This document shows positions 8,493-17,195 of a DNA stretch of 64,000 nucleotides, in pieces. Made by a program: the position numbers and the translations under genes. This DNA comes from CAXBES01 sp963974915. GTDB taxonomy: Bacteria; Bacteroidota; Bacteroidia; Flavobacteriales; Flavobacteriaceae. The notes beneath the pieces were generated by a model, which made no database searches, was not told where the DNA came from, and worked only from the letters and a program-made list of their open reading frames with translations. The stretch spans positions 62,001-126,000 of the forward strand of contig CAXBES010000007.1 of assembly GCA_963974915.1 (NCBI GenBank), read 5' to 3'. The number at the start of each line of letters is the position of its first letter. Position 1 is the first letter of the stretch.

Positions 8493-9197
8493 TCAAAATA
8501 GTTTCCCGAACTTAACCTTCCGTTTAAACTTCTTTAAAGAAAATTCGCCTTTCACATCAATTCTTTCAATTTCGAAGGGATCTGGAAACGGGAAGCGATT
8601 TACTCTATTTCCAATTCGTAAACCGTAGTGAAACTTGTGCTTTTCTAATTGTTTAATAAATTTCTTTTTTTCTGAAATATCTCTTGGATATTTTCCGTAG
8701 GGATACGCCAACACCGGAGCAAAAGGCAGGCTGTGTTCTGAAACAACCTTGAAGCAATTTAGTGTATCTTCTTCAATTTCTGCTTCAGAAAGCTCATGAT
8801 ATTTTTTGTGGTAAAAACTGTGAAAACCAAGTTCAACAACCGAAGGATCCAGTGTATGTAACTGCTTGTCGGTCATAATTGGTAGCGAATTCGTATTCCA
8901 CTCATCGGTCTTTCCGAGATAATACAAGGGTACAAAAAAAGTCGCCTTCAACTTATATTTTTTTAAGAGGGGAACTACAAATTCTAACTGACTCACATAT
9001 CCATCGTCGAATGTGATAACGATGTTCCTGGGCGACGGTAGTTTTTTAAGCGAAAGTAACTCCTTAAAATGATAGGTTTGGAATTCATTGTCTGCCAAAT
9101 AAGCAAACTGTGATTCCAGCATATCTATGCCAATAGTAAGTCCCTTCCCTGCTTGAGAAGTCACATCATGGTACATTAGAACGGGAAGTTTAGCCAC
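8493..9197 (-). CDS. Polysaccharide deacetylase family protein (NodB homology domain)
   Basis: The catalytic layout of the NodB family is present: the first motif TFDDGY (DD, metal and base), the second HSFYH (HxxxH, metal) and LAYPYGKY as the third. An LPVLMYHDV segment near the start is typical of this group. Such enzymes remove N-acetyl groups from amino sugars in glycans. The frame stays open upstream to a TTG at 9242. I chose the GTG at 9197 because a minus-strand -7-like box (TAATTTTA, 9221-9228) lies between the two candidates. With the 9242 start, the gap to the divergent gene would be only 14 bases. The 9197 start gives 234 residues. There is no clear signal peptide, so the substrate may be a cytoplasmic glycan precursor. 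Confidence 0.82.
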   Translation of the reverse strand: MAKLPVLMYHDVTSQAGKGLTIGIDMLESQFAYLADNEFQTYHFKELLSLKKLPSPRNIVITFDDGYVSQLEFVVPLLKKYKLKATFFVPLYYLGKTDEWNTNSLPIMTDKQLHTLDPSVVELGFHSFYHKKYHELSEAEIEEDTLNCFKVVSEHSLPFAPVLAYPYGKYPRDISEKKKFIKQLEKHKFHYGLRIGNRVNRFPFPDPFEIERIDVKGEFSLKKFKRKVKFGKLF

Positions 9198-9220
9198 GGT
9201 TGTTTTCGAGTTTATCGCTG

Positions 9221-9237
9221 TAAAATTATTACTTTTA
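9221..9237. promoter_or_regulatory. Back-to-back -7-like boxes of a divergent promoter
   Basis: TAATTTTA on the minus strand (9221-9228) faces the deacetylase gene. TACTTTTA on the plus strand (9230-9237) faces the GT2 gene at 9257. Each matches TAnnTTTG at all but the last base, and they are 1 base apart. Confidence 0.35.
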
Positions 9238-9256
9238 CGCAAACTACGCCTAACTA

Positions 9257-10018
9257 TTGGAAAAGTCTGTTAAAATTAGTGCTTTGGCCATAACCCTCAA
9301 CGAAGCCGGGACAATGAGATCGTTTCTTGAAAGTCTCTGGTTTGCCGACGAAATTATTATCGTTGATTCCCTAAGCTCGGACGAAACGCGTGCAATAGCT
9401 TCAGAAAACGAGAAGGTGACTTTTTACGAAAGAAAATTTGATAACTTTTCGGCTCAAAAGAATTTTGCCCTTTCAAAAGCAAAACATGATTGGGTCGTTT
9501 TTTTCGATCTTGATGAAGAAGTGACGAAGCCTCTTTCCGAAGAAATAGTGAAAGAACTTCATGACCCCACCGCGGTAGCATACGAAGTAAAAAGAGACTT
9601 TTACTTTATGGGCAAACGCATTAAATACAGTGGTTTACAAAATGATAGAGTGGTCCGTTTTTTTAATAAAAAATACTGTAGTTACAATACAAATCTGGTA
9701 CATGAGACTTTGGAAGTCAAGGGAGAAACCGCAGTTTTAAAATGTCATCTTCCACACCATACCTATAAAACATTCGATAATTATACTGCCAAAATGCATA
9801 ATTACAGTGCACTGCAGGCAAAGATGCTTTACAAAAAAAAGAAACGTCCCACGCTATTTCATTTCTTATTTCGTCCGTTTTACAGATTTTGGCATCAATT
9901 TGTGATCCGTTTGGGCTTTCTTGACGGAAAAGAAGGGTTTATCCTGGCTTATGTGAGCGCATTTTCAGTATTTAAACGATATGTGAATTTGTGGTTGCTT
10001 TATCGTAAAATTGACTGA
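9257..10018 (+). CDS. Glycosyltransferase family 2 (WaaE/KdtX-like), paralog of 7633-8370
   Basis: The reading starts with TTG at 9257, giving MEKSVKISALAITLNEAGT; no ATG is available before the conserved region. FADEIIIVDSLSSDET, ERKFDNFSAQKNFAL and FFDLDEEVT match the paralog at 7633-8370 motif for motif, including the aromatic FRPFYRFWHQF tail segment. The protein has 253 residues. It ends 2 bases before the next GT4 gene, so the two are co-transcribed. It is probably a sugar transferase of the lipopolysaccharide core. Confidence 0.85.
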   Translation: MEKSVKISALAITLNEAGTMRSFLESLWFADEIIIVDSLSSDETRAIASENEKVTFYERKFDNFSAQKNFALSKAKHDWVVFFDLDEEVTKPLSEEIVKELHDPTAVAYEVKRDFYFMGKRIKYSGLQNDRVVRFFNKKYCSYNTNLVHETLEVKGETAVLKCHLPHHTYKTFDNYTAKMHNYSALQAKMLYKKKKRPTLFHFLFRPFYRFWHQFVIRLGFLDGKEGFILAYVSAFSVFKRYVNLWLLYRKID

Positions 10019-10020
10019 AA

Positions 10021-11088
10021 ATGAAGAAGGTATTTTTAGAATCTCACAATTTAAAGAATAAGTATTCGGGCTTTGGTCAGTTTAATTATCATCTTATAAG
10101 TGCCTTTGCAGACAATCCGGTAAAAGGGTTAAAATTAGTATTACATGCAAAGGATATTAAAGGTCTAAAAGCCGAATTTGGCGGGGCTTTTAAATATAAA
10201 AAATACAGGTCGATCACACGACACAAGCCCTTCAGAATAAAAACCAAATACAATCTTTGGCATTCGCTAAATCAGAATATCAAGATCGAGCCTTTTTTTG
10301 ATATTCCTTATATAATGACCGTTCACGATATTCATTTTATTACTGAAGGATCTGCGGGATTACAAAAGCAATTGCGGGCAAAATTCAATGAAAAGTTAAA
10401 ACGCTGTAATGCGATCGTGTACATTTCAGAATTTGCCAGAAAAGATACCAACGAACATTTTGATGTACCAAATGTACCCGAATATGTCATTTACAATGGA
10501 AATACCATCACAGATATTACTCTTCCTGAAGATTTTACGCCATCTACTCCTGTAAAAGGTCCGTACCTCTTTACAATAGGCGATTTTAGCGAACGTAAAA
10601 ATTTTATGAGCCTTGTTGAAATGTTGCGTTTTTTATCCGATTACAATTTAGTTTTGGCGGGAAATAACAGTTCTATCTATGCAGATAAACTCACTGCTAT
10701 GGTAAAGGAACACCAATTAGAATCGCGTGTATTTCAAACGGGGAAAATTGAAGATTTCGACAAGCAATATTACCTAAAAAATTGCGATGCGTTTGTTTTT
10801 CCTTCATTGAGAGAGGGTTTTGGAATTCCACCCATCGAGGCTATGCGGTTTGGAAAGCCTGTCTTTATATCGAACAACACCTCACTTCCCGAAATTGGCG
10901 GGGAGCACAGTTTTTACTGGGATCATTATGATCCGGAATATATGGCGAAAGTCTTTACAGATGGGATGCAGCTTTATAATTCGAATAGAAAATTCTATCA
11001 GGATTGGTATATAGAACGAGCTAAGAGTTTTAGCTGGAACGAAACCGCCAGACACTATTTGGAAGTTTATCAATCAATTTTGGCGTAA
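10021..11088 (+). CDS. Glycosyltransferase family 4 (GT1-type C-terminal domain)
   Basis: The 355-residue protein has the GT-B fold pattern of retaining GT4 enzymes. The C-terminal half shows FTIGDFSERKNF and VFPSLREGFGIPPIEAMRFGKPVF, which holds the nucleotide-sugar-binding glutamates (E-x7-E style). The N-terminal half includes SGFGQFNYHL near the start, typical of acceptor domains. It lies 2 bases after a GT2 gene and 9 bases before another. The donor and acceptor are unknown. Confidence 0.87.
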   Translation: MKKVFLESHNLKNKYSGFGQFNYHLISAFADNPVKGLKLVLHAKDIKGLKAEFGGAFKYKKYRSITRHKPFRIKTKYNLWHSLNQNIKIEPFFDIPYIMTVHDIHFITEGSAGLQKQLRAKFNEKLKRCNAIVYISEFARKDTNEHFDVPNVPEYVIYNGNTITDITLPEDFTPSTPVKGPYLFTIGDFSERKNFMSLVEMLRFLSDYNLVLAGNNSSIYADKLTAMVKEHQLESRVFQTGKIEDFDKQYYLKNCDAFVFPSLREGFGIPPIEAMRFGKPVFISNNTSLPEIGGEHSFYWDHYDPEYMAKVFTDGMQLYNSNRKFYQDWYIERAKSFSWNETARHYLEVYQSILA

Positions 11089-11097
11089 GTTTGTAAG

Positions 11098-12012
11098 ATG
11101 AAAGACGTCGCAGTTATCATCATCAACTACAATTCTTCAAAATACACTTTAGAGTGTATTGATAAGGTGATTACAGAGACTTCTGAAGGGATTAGCTATC
11201 AAATTATTGTGATAGATAATAATTCCGTCCTTGCTGAATATAAAATTCTAAAAGAAAACTTTCCCAAGCAAGATAACATCATTCTGCATAGAAGTAACAT
11301 AAATACCGGTTTTGGGGGTGGAAACATGCAGGGAGTTCAATTTGCGAATGCAAAATATCTATTATTCTTAAACAATGATGCGATGTTGATGAACGACTGC
11401 TTATCAATTCTCTATAGTTATATGGAGCAGCATCCAGAAGTAGGGGTATGTACTGCACAAAATTATGACGAACACGAAAATTTCGTCCCGTCTTTTGATC
11501 ACAATAAAGGTTTCCGAAGGTTGCTCTTTGGAAGAGGTTTTTTAGAAAAGAACAACCCCGATCGCTATCCTGAACGTAAAAAACAATACATCGAACCTGT
11601 TGAAGCCGATTGGGTGAACGGAGCGTTTTTATTTTTTTCTTCGGAAGCATTTGCGAAAGTAGGAGGATTCGACCCCCATATTTTTCTCTATTGGGAGGAG
11701 ATGGATATTTGCAATAGATTGAGAAAACAGAATTATCGTAGTATCTTGGTTCCTAAAGCCAAAGTGATGCATCATCAAGGCGTAAGTATTGGGGTTTCCA
11801 AATCGATTAATAAGGAAAGTTATATCTCCTTTTTATACGTAATCAGGAAGCATTATGGCTACTTAAAGTATGTTTTAATACGAAAGTATCTCGCTCTAGT
11901 ATTTCTCCTGAAACCCAAAAAGTGGTACTTATTACCTACGGTAACTAAAAGTAATTCGCAAGCCGAATCTTTAAAACATCAACAACAAATAACATTTATA
12001 GATGAGAACTGA
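11098..12012 (+). CDS. Glycosyltransferase family 2 (rhamnosyltransferase-like)
   Basis: The 304-residue protein begins MKDVAVIIINYNSSKYTLECI. IDNNS and LFLNNDAML form the sugar-nucleotide site; the DWVNGAFLFF and GGFDPHIFLYWEEMDICNRL motifs are typical of the rhamnosyltransferase-like GT2 subgroup. It is the last sugar transferase of the plus-strand run 9257-12012. Its stop overlaps the start of the next gene (threonylcarbamoyl-AMP synthase) by 11 bases, so a housekeeping gene may be co-transcribed with the glycan operon. Confidence 0.87.
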   Translation: MKDVAVIIINYNSSKYTLECIDKVITETSEGISYQIIVIDNNSVLAEYKILKENFPKQDNIILHRSNINTGFGGGNMQGVQFANAKYLLFLNNDAMLMNDCLSILYSYMEQHPEVGVCTAQNYDEHENFVPSFDHNKGFRRLLFGRGFLEKNNPDRYPERKKQYIEPVEADWVNGAFLFFSSEAFAKVGGFDPHIFLYWEEMDICNRLRKQNYRSILVPKAKVMHHQGVSIGVSKSINKESYISFLYVIRKHYGYLKYVLIRKYLALVFLLKPKKWYLLPTVTKSNSQAESLKHQQQITFIDEN

Positions 12013-12562
12013 AATTGAAAATGCATTAGCTGTTTTAAAGCGTGGAGGTTTAATCCTCTACCCTACCGATACGGTTTGGGGAATAGGGTGCGATGTAACT
12101 AATCCGGAGGCAATTGATCGTATTTACAAGCTCAAAAAAAGAGCAGAAAGTAAATCAATGATATGCCTGGTGCATGATTTTAAAATGCTGAATCAGTTTG
12201 TTGAAGACGTACCGGAAGTTGCATATGATATTCTGAAATACGCGGTGAAGCCTACGACTATTATTTATGATGACCCAATTAGAGTTGCCGAAAACATTAT
12301 TGCCGAAGATAACTCCCTCGCTATTAGAGTTGTTCAGGATGATTTCTGTAAGCAGTTAATTAGAAAATTTAGACGGCCAATAGTATCTACCTCAGCGAAT
12401 GTGAGTGGAGCAAAAACGCCAACGAGTTTTGATCAGATTTCAAAAGAGATTATTGAAGGAGTAGATTATATGGTATCACACAATAGAAATAAGAAATCGG
12501 ACAAACCCTCTGCAATTATAAAGTTGAAAAATGACGGATCTGTAAAAGTGATTCGGGAATAA
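12002..12562 (+). CDS. L-threonylcarbamoyladenylate synthase (Sua5/YciO/YrdC family)
   Basis: The protein makes threonylcarbamoyl-AMP from threonine, bicarbonate and ATP, the first step of t6A formation at position 37 of ANN-decoding tRNAs. It has 186 residues, a single YrdC-type domain. The motifs RGGLILYPTDTVWGIGCD, YKLKKRAESKSMI and PIVSTSANVSGAKTP are all typical. It lacks the extra Sua5 C-terminal domain, so it is closer to TsaC/YciO. It overlaps the upstream GT2 gene by 11 bases. Confidence 0.92.
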   Translation: MRTEIENALAVLKRGGLILYPTDTVWGIGCDVTNPEAIDRIYKLKKRAESKSMICLVHDFKMLNQFVEDVPEVAYDILKYAVKPTTIIYDDPIRVAENIIAEDNSLAIRVVQDDFCKQLIRKFRRPIVSTSANVSGAKTPTSFDQISKEIIEGVDYMVSHNRNKKSDKPSAIIKLKNDGSVKVIRE

Positions 12563-12643
12563 ATACTTCCCATTTATTAGATTTTAATTTAAAAAATTAT
12601 CCAAAAATTACCATTTAATTCGGTAAAAAATAATCCTCCTATC

Positions 12644-12674
12644 TTGGTTACAGCATAGCTGTATCGTATCTTTG
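12644..12674 (+). promoter_or_regulatory. Complete -33/-7 promoter with palindrome in the spacer, upstream of the CCA-type gene
   Basis: A -33 TTG (12644-12646) and a -7 TATCTTTG (12667-12674) are 20 bases apart, the optimal Bacteroidota spacing. A perfect 6-bp inverted repeat TACAGC-ATA-GCTGTA (12649-12663) fills the spacer. The box ends 4 bases before the GTG start. Confidence 0.6.
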
Positions 12675-12678
12675 CGCT

Positions 12679-14106
12679 GTGAATAAAAACAACTTTAAGA
12701 ACGCTCTAAATCAACCTATTTTCAATACTGTTTCGAAGGCAGCTTCAAGGCTTGATCTCGAAACGTATGTGATTGGAGGTTTTGTTAGAGACTTAATTTT
12801 AAAACGTGGAGATGCTAAGGATATCGACGTTGTTGCAGTAGGTAGCGGAATAGATCTTGCGAAAGAAGTCTCGAATCTACTTCCCGGAAATCCAAAGGTT
12901 TCAGTTTTTAAGAATTACGGGACTGCCATGTTAAAAAGTGGTGGGATAGAACTGGAATTCGTTGGAGCCAGAAAAGAGTCTTATTCCGAAGAAAGCAGAA
13001 ATCCGGCAGTAGAAAACGGAAGCTTAGAAGACGATCAAAACCGACGAGATTTCACCATAAATGCACTTGCGCTTAGTTTAAACGAAGGAAATTTTGGTGA
13101 ACTTTTAGATCCTTTTAATGGAATCGACGACCTAAAGAACAAGATAATAAGAACTCCTTTAGATCCCGATATTACCTATAGCGATGATCCATTACGAATG
13201 TTACGGGCAATTAGATTTGCGACGCAATTAAATTTTACGATCGAGAAAGAATCACTGGAAGCTATCGCAAAAAATGCTGAACGTATAAAGATCATTTCTA
13301 AGGAACGGGTGGTGGATGAACTTCACAAAATACTCGCTTCCCATACTCCATCGAAGGGTTTTGCTTTGTTGCATAAAACCGATCTATTACAGTATATCCT
13401 ACCCGAGCTGGTTGCTCTTCAGGGCATTGACGAAAAAGAGGGACAGCGACACAAAGACAACTTCTGGCATACCCTAGAGGTTGTTGATAATATTGCCCAA
13501 ACAACCGATAATTTATGGCTGCGCTGGGCCGCTTTACTGCACGATATAGGTAAAGCCCCTACAAAACGTTTCGACAAAAAAATTGGCTGGACCTTTCACG
13601 CACACGAATTTATTGGCGCCAAAATGGTCTATAAGTTATTTAAGCGATTAAAAATGCCTCTAAATGACAAGATGAAGTTCGTTCAGAAAATGGTGTTGAT
13701 GAGCTCCAGACCCATCGTTCTTGCGAATGATGTTACCGATAGTGCGGTACGTAGGTTGATCTTTGATGCCGGCGATTATGTTGATGACCTCATGACCCTT
13801 TGTGAGGCAGATATAACCACTAAAAACCCAAAGAAATTTAAAAAATATCATAACAATTTTAAACTGGTACGCGATAAAATAGTGGAAGTTGAAGAACGTG
13901 ATCATGTTAGAAATTTTCAGCCTCCGGTTTCCGGGGAAGAGATCATGAAAACTTTTAACTTGAAACCATCTCGCGAAATTGGAATAATTAAAGATGCAAT
14001 TAAGGAGGCAATTCTGGAAGGCCATATTCCTAACGAATATGATGCGGCACATCAATTTATGTTAGATAAAGGGAAAGAAATTGGACTCACAGCCGCAAAA
14101 AAATAG
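12679..14106 (+). CDS. CCA tRNA nucleotidyltransferase / poly(A) polymerase family, with HD domain
   Basis: The 475-residue protein starts with GTG at 12679. The class II nucleotidyltransferase head is seen as VIGGFVRDLIL (GG and RD) and KDIDVVAVG (catalytic DxD). DDPLRMLRAIRFATQ is the neck motif, and LLHDIGKAPTKR is an HD-domain metal site. In bacteria this combination adds or repairs the 3'-CCA end of tRNA. The HD part can give phosphatase or phosphodiesterase activity. A strong promoter sits just upstream, with the -7 box ending 4 bases before the start, so the mRNA may be leaderless. Confidence 0.9.
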   Translation: MNKNNFKNALNQPIFNTVSKAASRLDLETYVIGGFVRDLILKRGDAKDIDVVAVGSGIDLAKEVSNLLPGNPKVSVFKNYGTAMLKSGGIELEFVGARKESYSEESRNPAVENGSLEDDQNRRDFTINALALSLNEGNFGELLDPFNGIDDLKNKIIRTPLDPDITYSDDPLRMLRAIRFATQLNFTIEKESLEAIAKNAERIKIISKERVVDELHKILASHTPSKGFALLHKTDLLQYILPELVALQGIDEKEGQRHKDNFWHTLEVVDNIAQTTDNLWLRWAALLHDIGKAPTKRFDKKIGWTFHAHEFIGAKMVYKLFKRLKMPLNDKMKFVQKMVLMSSRPIVLANDVTDSAVRRLIFDAGDYVDDLMTLCEADITTKNPKKFKKYHNNFKLVRDKIVEVEERDHVRNFQPPVSGEEIMKTFNLKPSREIGIIKDAIKEAILEGHIPNEYDAAHQFMLDKGKEIGLTAAKK

Positions 14107-14151
14107 TTCGATACGATGTCGAAATTTATCTATCCACATATTACTTGAAAC

Positions 14152-15165
14152 ATGAAAGACAACAAAAAAGTAATCTATTGGCTCCTTACAGGCTGTATTT
14201 TAATCTTTATAATGGTTGTTGTTGGTGGAATCACTCGTTTGACCCATTCGGGGCTGTCTATTTCAAATTATAAATTGATCTCCGGAACAATTCCTCCAAT
14301 GAACGAAGCCGAATGGATAGAAGCGTTCGATCTTTACAAACAATACCCTGAGTATCAAAAATTAAATAACCATTTCGGACTAGAGGATTTTAAAGATATA
14401 TATTTTTGGGAGTGGTTACACCGTGTAATTGGAAGGTTAATAGGACTGGTTTTTGTGATTCCGTTCGTATATTTTCTTCTGAAAAAACAACTCACCAAAC
14501 CAACGATTAGAAAAAGTTTGTTTCTGCTTTTCCTTGGTGGTTTTCAGGGCTTCCTGGGCTGGTATATGGTTAAAAGTGGCCTGGTAGACAGACCGGATGT
14601 GAGTCATTACCGATTGGCAATGCACTTAACTACAGCTTTTATCACCTTCGCTTACACATTTTGGGTTGCCTTAGATCTGTGGTATCCCATTAAAAAAGAA
14701 GTTGATAAAGGTTTCAGAAACCTAATTAGAGTGGGTTTAACCTTGCTTATCCTCCAAATAATTTGGGGTGCCTTTGTAGCGGGTCTGGATGCAGGTTGGA
14801 TTCATAACCATTGGCCTCTAATGAGTGACGGTAAATTAATACATGAAACGGTTACTATCGAACAAAACCCGGTCTGGAAGAATTTCGTTGAAGGAAAGAG
14901 TGGCGTGCAGTTTGTACATCGGTATCTGGCGTATATTGTTGTCGCCATTATTGGAATGATCTGGTGGAGATCGAATAAAATGACACTAAGCCTTCCGCAG
15001 AAAAATGGCGTGAATTTATTACTGCTGCTAGTGTTGGTTCAATTTATTTTGGGTGTATTTACGCTAATATACCAAGTGCCGGTAGTGTTAGGTGTCTTGC
15101 ATCAGGTAGTAGCCTTTTTCCTATTAGCAGCTATGACTTTTACTTTACATAGGTTTAGTAGGTAA
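14152..15165 (+). CDS. ctaA: Heme A synthase (COX15/CtaA family)
   Basis: This integral membrane enzyme converts heme O to heme A for aa3-type cytochrome oxidase. The protein has 337 residues and about eight hydrophobic segments, including a first one at residues 7-25. The family motifs VVVGGITRLTHSGLSI, FWEWLHRVIGR, HLTTAF and QFVHRYLAYIVV carry the histidines expected to bind heme, and LHQVVAFFLLA is near the C-terminus. It lies 45 bases after the CCA-type gene on the same strand; no separate promoter was recognised. Confidence 0.92.
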   Translation: MKDNKKVIYWLLTGCILIFIMVVVGGITRLTHSGLSISNYKLISGTIPPMNEAEWIEAFDLYKQYPEYQKLNNHFGLEDFKDIYFWEWLHRVIGRLIGLVFVIPFVYFLLKKQLTKPTIRKSLFLLFLGGFQGFLGWYMVKSGLVDRPDVSHYRLAMHLTTAFITFAYTFWVALDLWYPIKKEVDKGFRNLIRVGLTLLILQIIWGAFVAGLDAGWIHNHWPLMSDGKLIHETVTIEQNPVWKNFVEGKSGVQFVHRYLAYIVVAIIGMIWWRSNKMTLSLPQKNGVNLLLLLVLVQFILGVFTLIYQVPVVLGVLHQVVAFFLLAAMTFTLHRFSR

Positions 15166-15167
15166 AT

Positions 15168-15210
15168 TAAAAACGGTAGCCTCGAAGAAGATATTGAAAC
15201 TACCATTTTT
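15168..15210. terminator. Possible bidirectional terminator between ctaA and a lipoprotein gene
   Basis: GGTAG (15175-15179) pairs with CTACC (15200-15204). It is flanked by an A-run on the left and T5 on the right that extend the pairing after one mismatch. It lies between convergent genes. Confidence 0.45.
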
Positions 15211-15217
15211 GACTTCG

Positions 15218-15826
15218 CTATTTTACATCAAAATATCGATATACATCGGTTTTGCTGATATTTACAATGTTATTAAAATCTTTGTGAAGTTGAATTAATG
15301 AGTTTTTATATGAGATGCTCTCCGTTTTATCTATGGATACAGCTATAAAATCATTGATTTTATTTGCTAAGTTGGTATCCACTATTTTACCATTGTATGA
15401 AGTATCTAATAAATTTGTAATCGCGTCATTGATGGATGGTAGAACATCGAGCGTTCTTCCGATCATTTCCATATCTAGAATTGCCATAAAATCGTCTCCA
15501 CTATCGTAATACATAGCAACATATTGACGGCCTAAATTTGATTTAGATAAAAAATCATCTCTAAAACTATAATAACGATTTTCTAAAATAACATTCTCTT
15601 GATAGTATTCGTGATTAGGGTATTGTAACCTTCTTAATTCTCTTCCTGTACAATCACCAATACAATCACAACCACCTACTACTTCCACGCGACTTGTAGC
15701 AGGAACAGCGCTCTTACTTTGATAATTTATGTATCCTTCATTTGCATTAATAACTTCACTCTCTTGCACGTCACAAGAAAAAATCGCAGTTGCAACAATG
15801 ATAAATAGGTATAAGAATCTTTTCAT
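15218..15826 (-). CDS. Lipoprotein of unknown function, short paralog
   Basis: The 202-residue protein starts MKRFLYLFIIVATAIFSCD, a lipoprotein signal with the lipobox Cys at residue 18. A small cysteine cluster follows (GGCDCIGDCTG, near residues 52-62). Residues 68-202 align without a gap to residues 236-370 of the neighbouring larger lipoprotein (15903-17015). By hand count about 71 of 135 positions are identical, and both end DVYRYFDVK. I do not recognise the family. It is probably anchored in a membrane facing the periplasm or surface. Confidence 0.75.
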   Translation of the reverse strand: MKRFLYLFIIVATAIFSCDVQESEVINANEGYINYQSKSAVPATSRVEVVGGCDCIGDCTGRELRRLQYPNHEYYQENVILENRYYSFRDDFLSKSNLGRQYVAMYYDSGDDFMAILDMEMIGRTLDVLPSINDAITNLLDTSYNGKIVDTNLANKINDFIAVSIDKTESISYKNSLIQLHKDFNNIVNISKTDVYRYFDVK

Positions 15827-15856
15827 AAGTTAAATTTGTGTTTATTATAAAAAATA

Positions 15857-15891
15857 AACAGTAGACTTCCGGTTCATGAAAGTCTACTGTT
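15857..15891 (-). terminator. Rho-independent terminator of the larger lipoprotein gene
   Basis: A perfect 12-bp stem (15857-15868 with 15880-15891) has an 11-base loop. On the minus strand it follows the stop at 15903 by 11 bases and is trailed by a T-rich run. Confidence 0.8.
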
Positions 15892-15902
15892 AAAAAATTA
15901 GG

Positions 15903-17015
15903 CTACTTTACATCGAAATAGCGATACACATCGGCTTTGTTAAGATCGACAATGCCATCAAAATCTCTTTGTAGCTGTGTCAAAGTACTCTTGTATAAGT
16001 CACTGGTCGAGTTATTGATTGATGCATCAATAATATCTGTGATCTTACCTTTTAATCCTCTATCTACGATTACACCGGTATAAGAGTTGTCCAATAGGTT
16101 TCCTATTGCTCGATTTACAGCTGGCAATACCCCTAATATCTTCCCTATCATTCTTGTATCCATTGTTTCCATTAGGTGATCCTGAATTTGATAAAAAACA
16201 CGAACATACTTTTTCCCTAAATCAGATTTGTTTAAAAATTCATCTCTCAACTTGTAATAATCATCCTCTAAAACTACTTCCGTAACATAATAAACGTAAT
16301 TTGGGTATTCTCTCTCAACAAGATTAGTTTCAAGTCTTGTTACACCGCAAGATACAGTACCACAACTATGCCCTCTACATTGATTCCCACTTGTACGTAG
16401 ACAGTTTGGAGTCCATCCACAGGCCGCAGGGGCATCAACAAATTCATCTGCCGGAACTAGTGCTGCTTCTAGCCTCATATCGTTATAATTTGCATTATAA
16501 CTTCCCTGTTCCCACTGGTCGGAATAGAAAACAGAGACCGCACAGCCCGGGAACTTCATATCCCGCTCGTACATTATGTCATCAATCAAGATATCATTTA
16601 CCTTTTTTGTTTCGAAAGGTATATTCTCAACAAAACTCTGCACATCCTTATAAAAATTATAAGTTAGATTTTTTGTGTTCGAAGAATACATATAAACACC
16701 TAGAGCGAGATCACCATTGCGACAATCATCGAAGAGTGTGATCGATTCAACAGTGTTATCTCTAGATGTGAGTGTAGTTAAAAATTGCTTCGGAGTATCG
16801 TATAATTTGTATTCTACATTGTAAATAGTACTCTCATAAACATCAATTAGCTCGGATACATCTATAAGTTCTCCGGTATCGAGCTGGTTTGAAGCTCGGG
16901 TTTGAGTGTTCATAATTAGCGATTCGCCATTTCCTTCAACTAAGTTTTCTTCTTGTTTCTGACAGGAGATCAGACTCAAAATAGAAATTACTGACAGTAA
17001 AAATAATTTTTTCAT
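15903..17015 (-). CDS. Lipoprotein of unknown function with Cys-rich linker, long paralog
   Basis: The 370-residue protein starts MKKLFLLSVISILSLISCQ, with a lipobox Cys at 18. Residues up to about 190 form a region with no recognised domain. A cysteine-rich linker then carries six Cys within about 30 residues (segments CGWTPNC, NQCRGHSC and VSCG). The last 135 residues match the whole C-terminal part of the gene at 15218-15826, ending in the same DVYRYFDVK. The long N-terminal region is missing from the smaller paralog. It has its own terminator (15857-15891). Function is unknown; a surface or periplasmic role is inferred from the signal only. Confidence 0.75.
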   Translation of the reverse strand: MKKLFLLSVISILSLISCQKQEENLVEGNGESLIMNTQTRASNQLDTGELIDVSELIDVYESTIYNVEYKLYDTPKQFLTTLTSRDNTVESITLFDDCRNGDLALGVYMYSSNTKNLTYNFYKDVQSFVENIPFETKKVNDILIDDIMYERDMKFPGCAVSVFYSDQWEQGSYNANYNDMRLEAALVPADEFVDAPAACGWTPNCLRTSGNQCRGHSCGTVSCGVTRLETNLVEREYPNYVYYVTEVVLEDDYYKLRDEFLNKSDLGKKYVRVFYQIQDHLMETMDTRMIGKILGVLPAVNRAIGNLLDNSYTGVIVDRGLKGKITDIIDASINNSTSDLYKSTLTQLQRDFDGIVDLNKADVYRYFDVK

Positions 17016-17169
17016 GTTTGTTGGTTTTAATTAACACTTTCAATTGTGAAAGCCGAGATTAATAAATGTATTTACCCAACTGTTCCATTATTTGATCTTT
17101 GTTACCCAAAAAACATTTTTAATTATTGAAAAGGATATCATCTTATTCAGAAAAAGAGGTAATAAATCG

Positions 17170-17177
17170 TAACTTTG
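17170..17177 (+). promoter_or_regulatory. -7 promoter box for the pRiA4b-like gene
   Basis: TAACTTTG fully matches TAnnTTTG. Its last three bases form an in-frame TTG that mimics a start codon; the true ATG is at 17196. Confidence 0.55.
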
Positions 17178-17195
17178 CACGATAAATTTTATACA

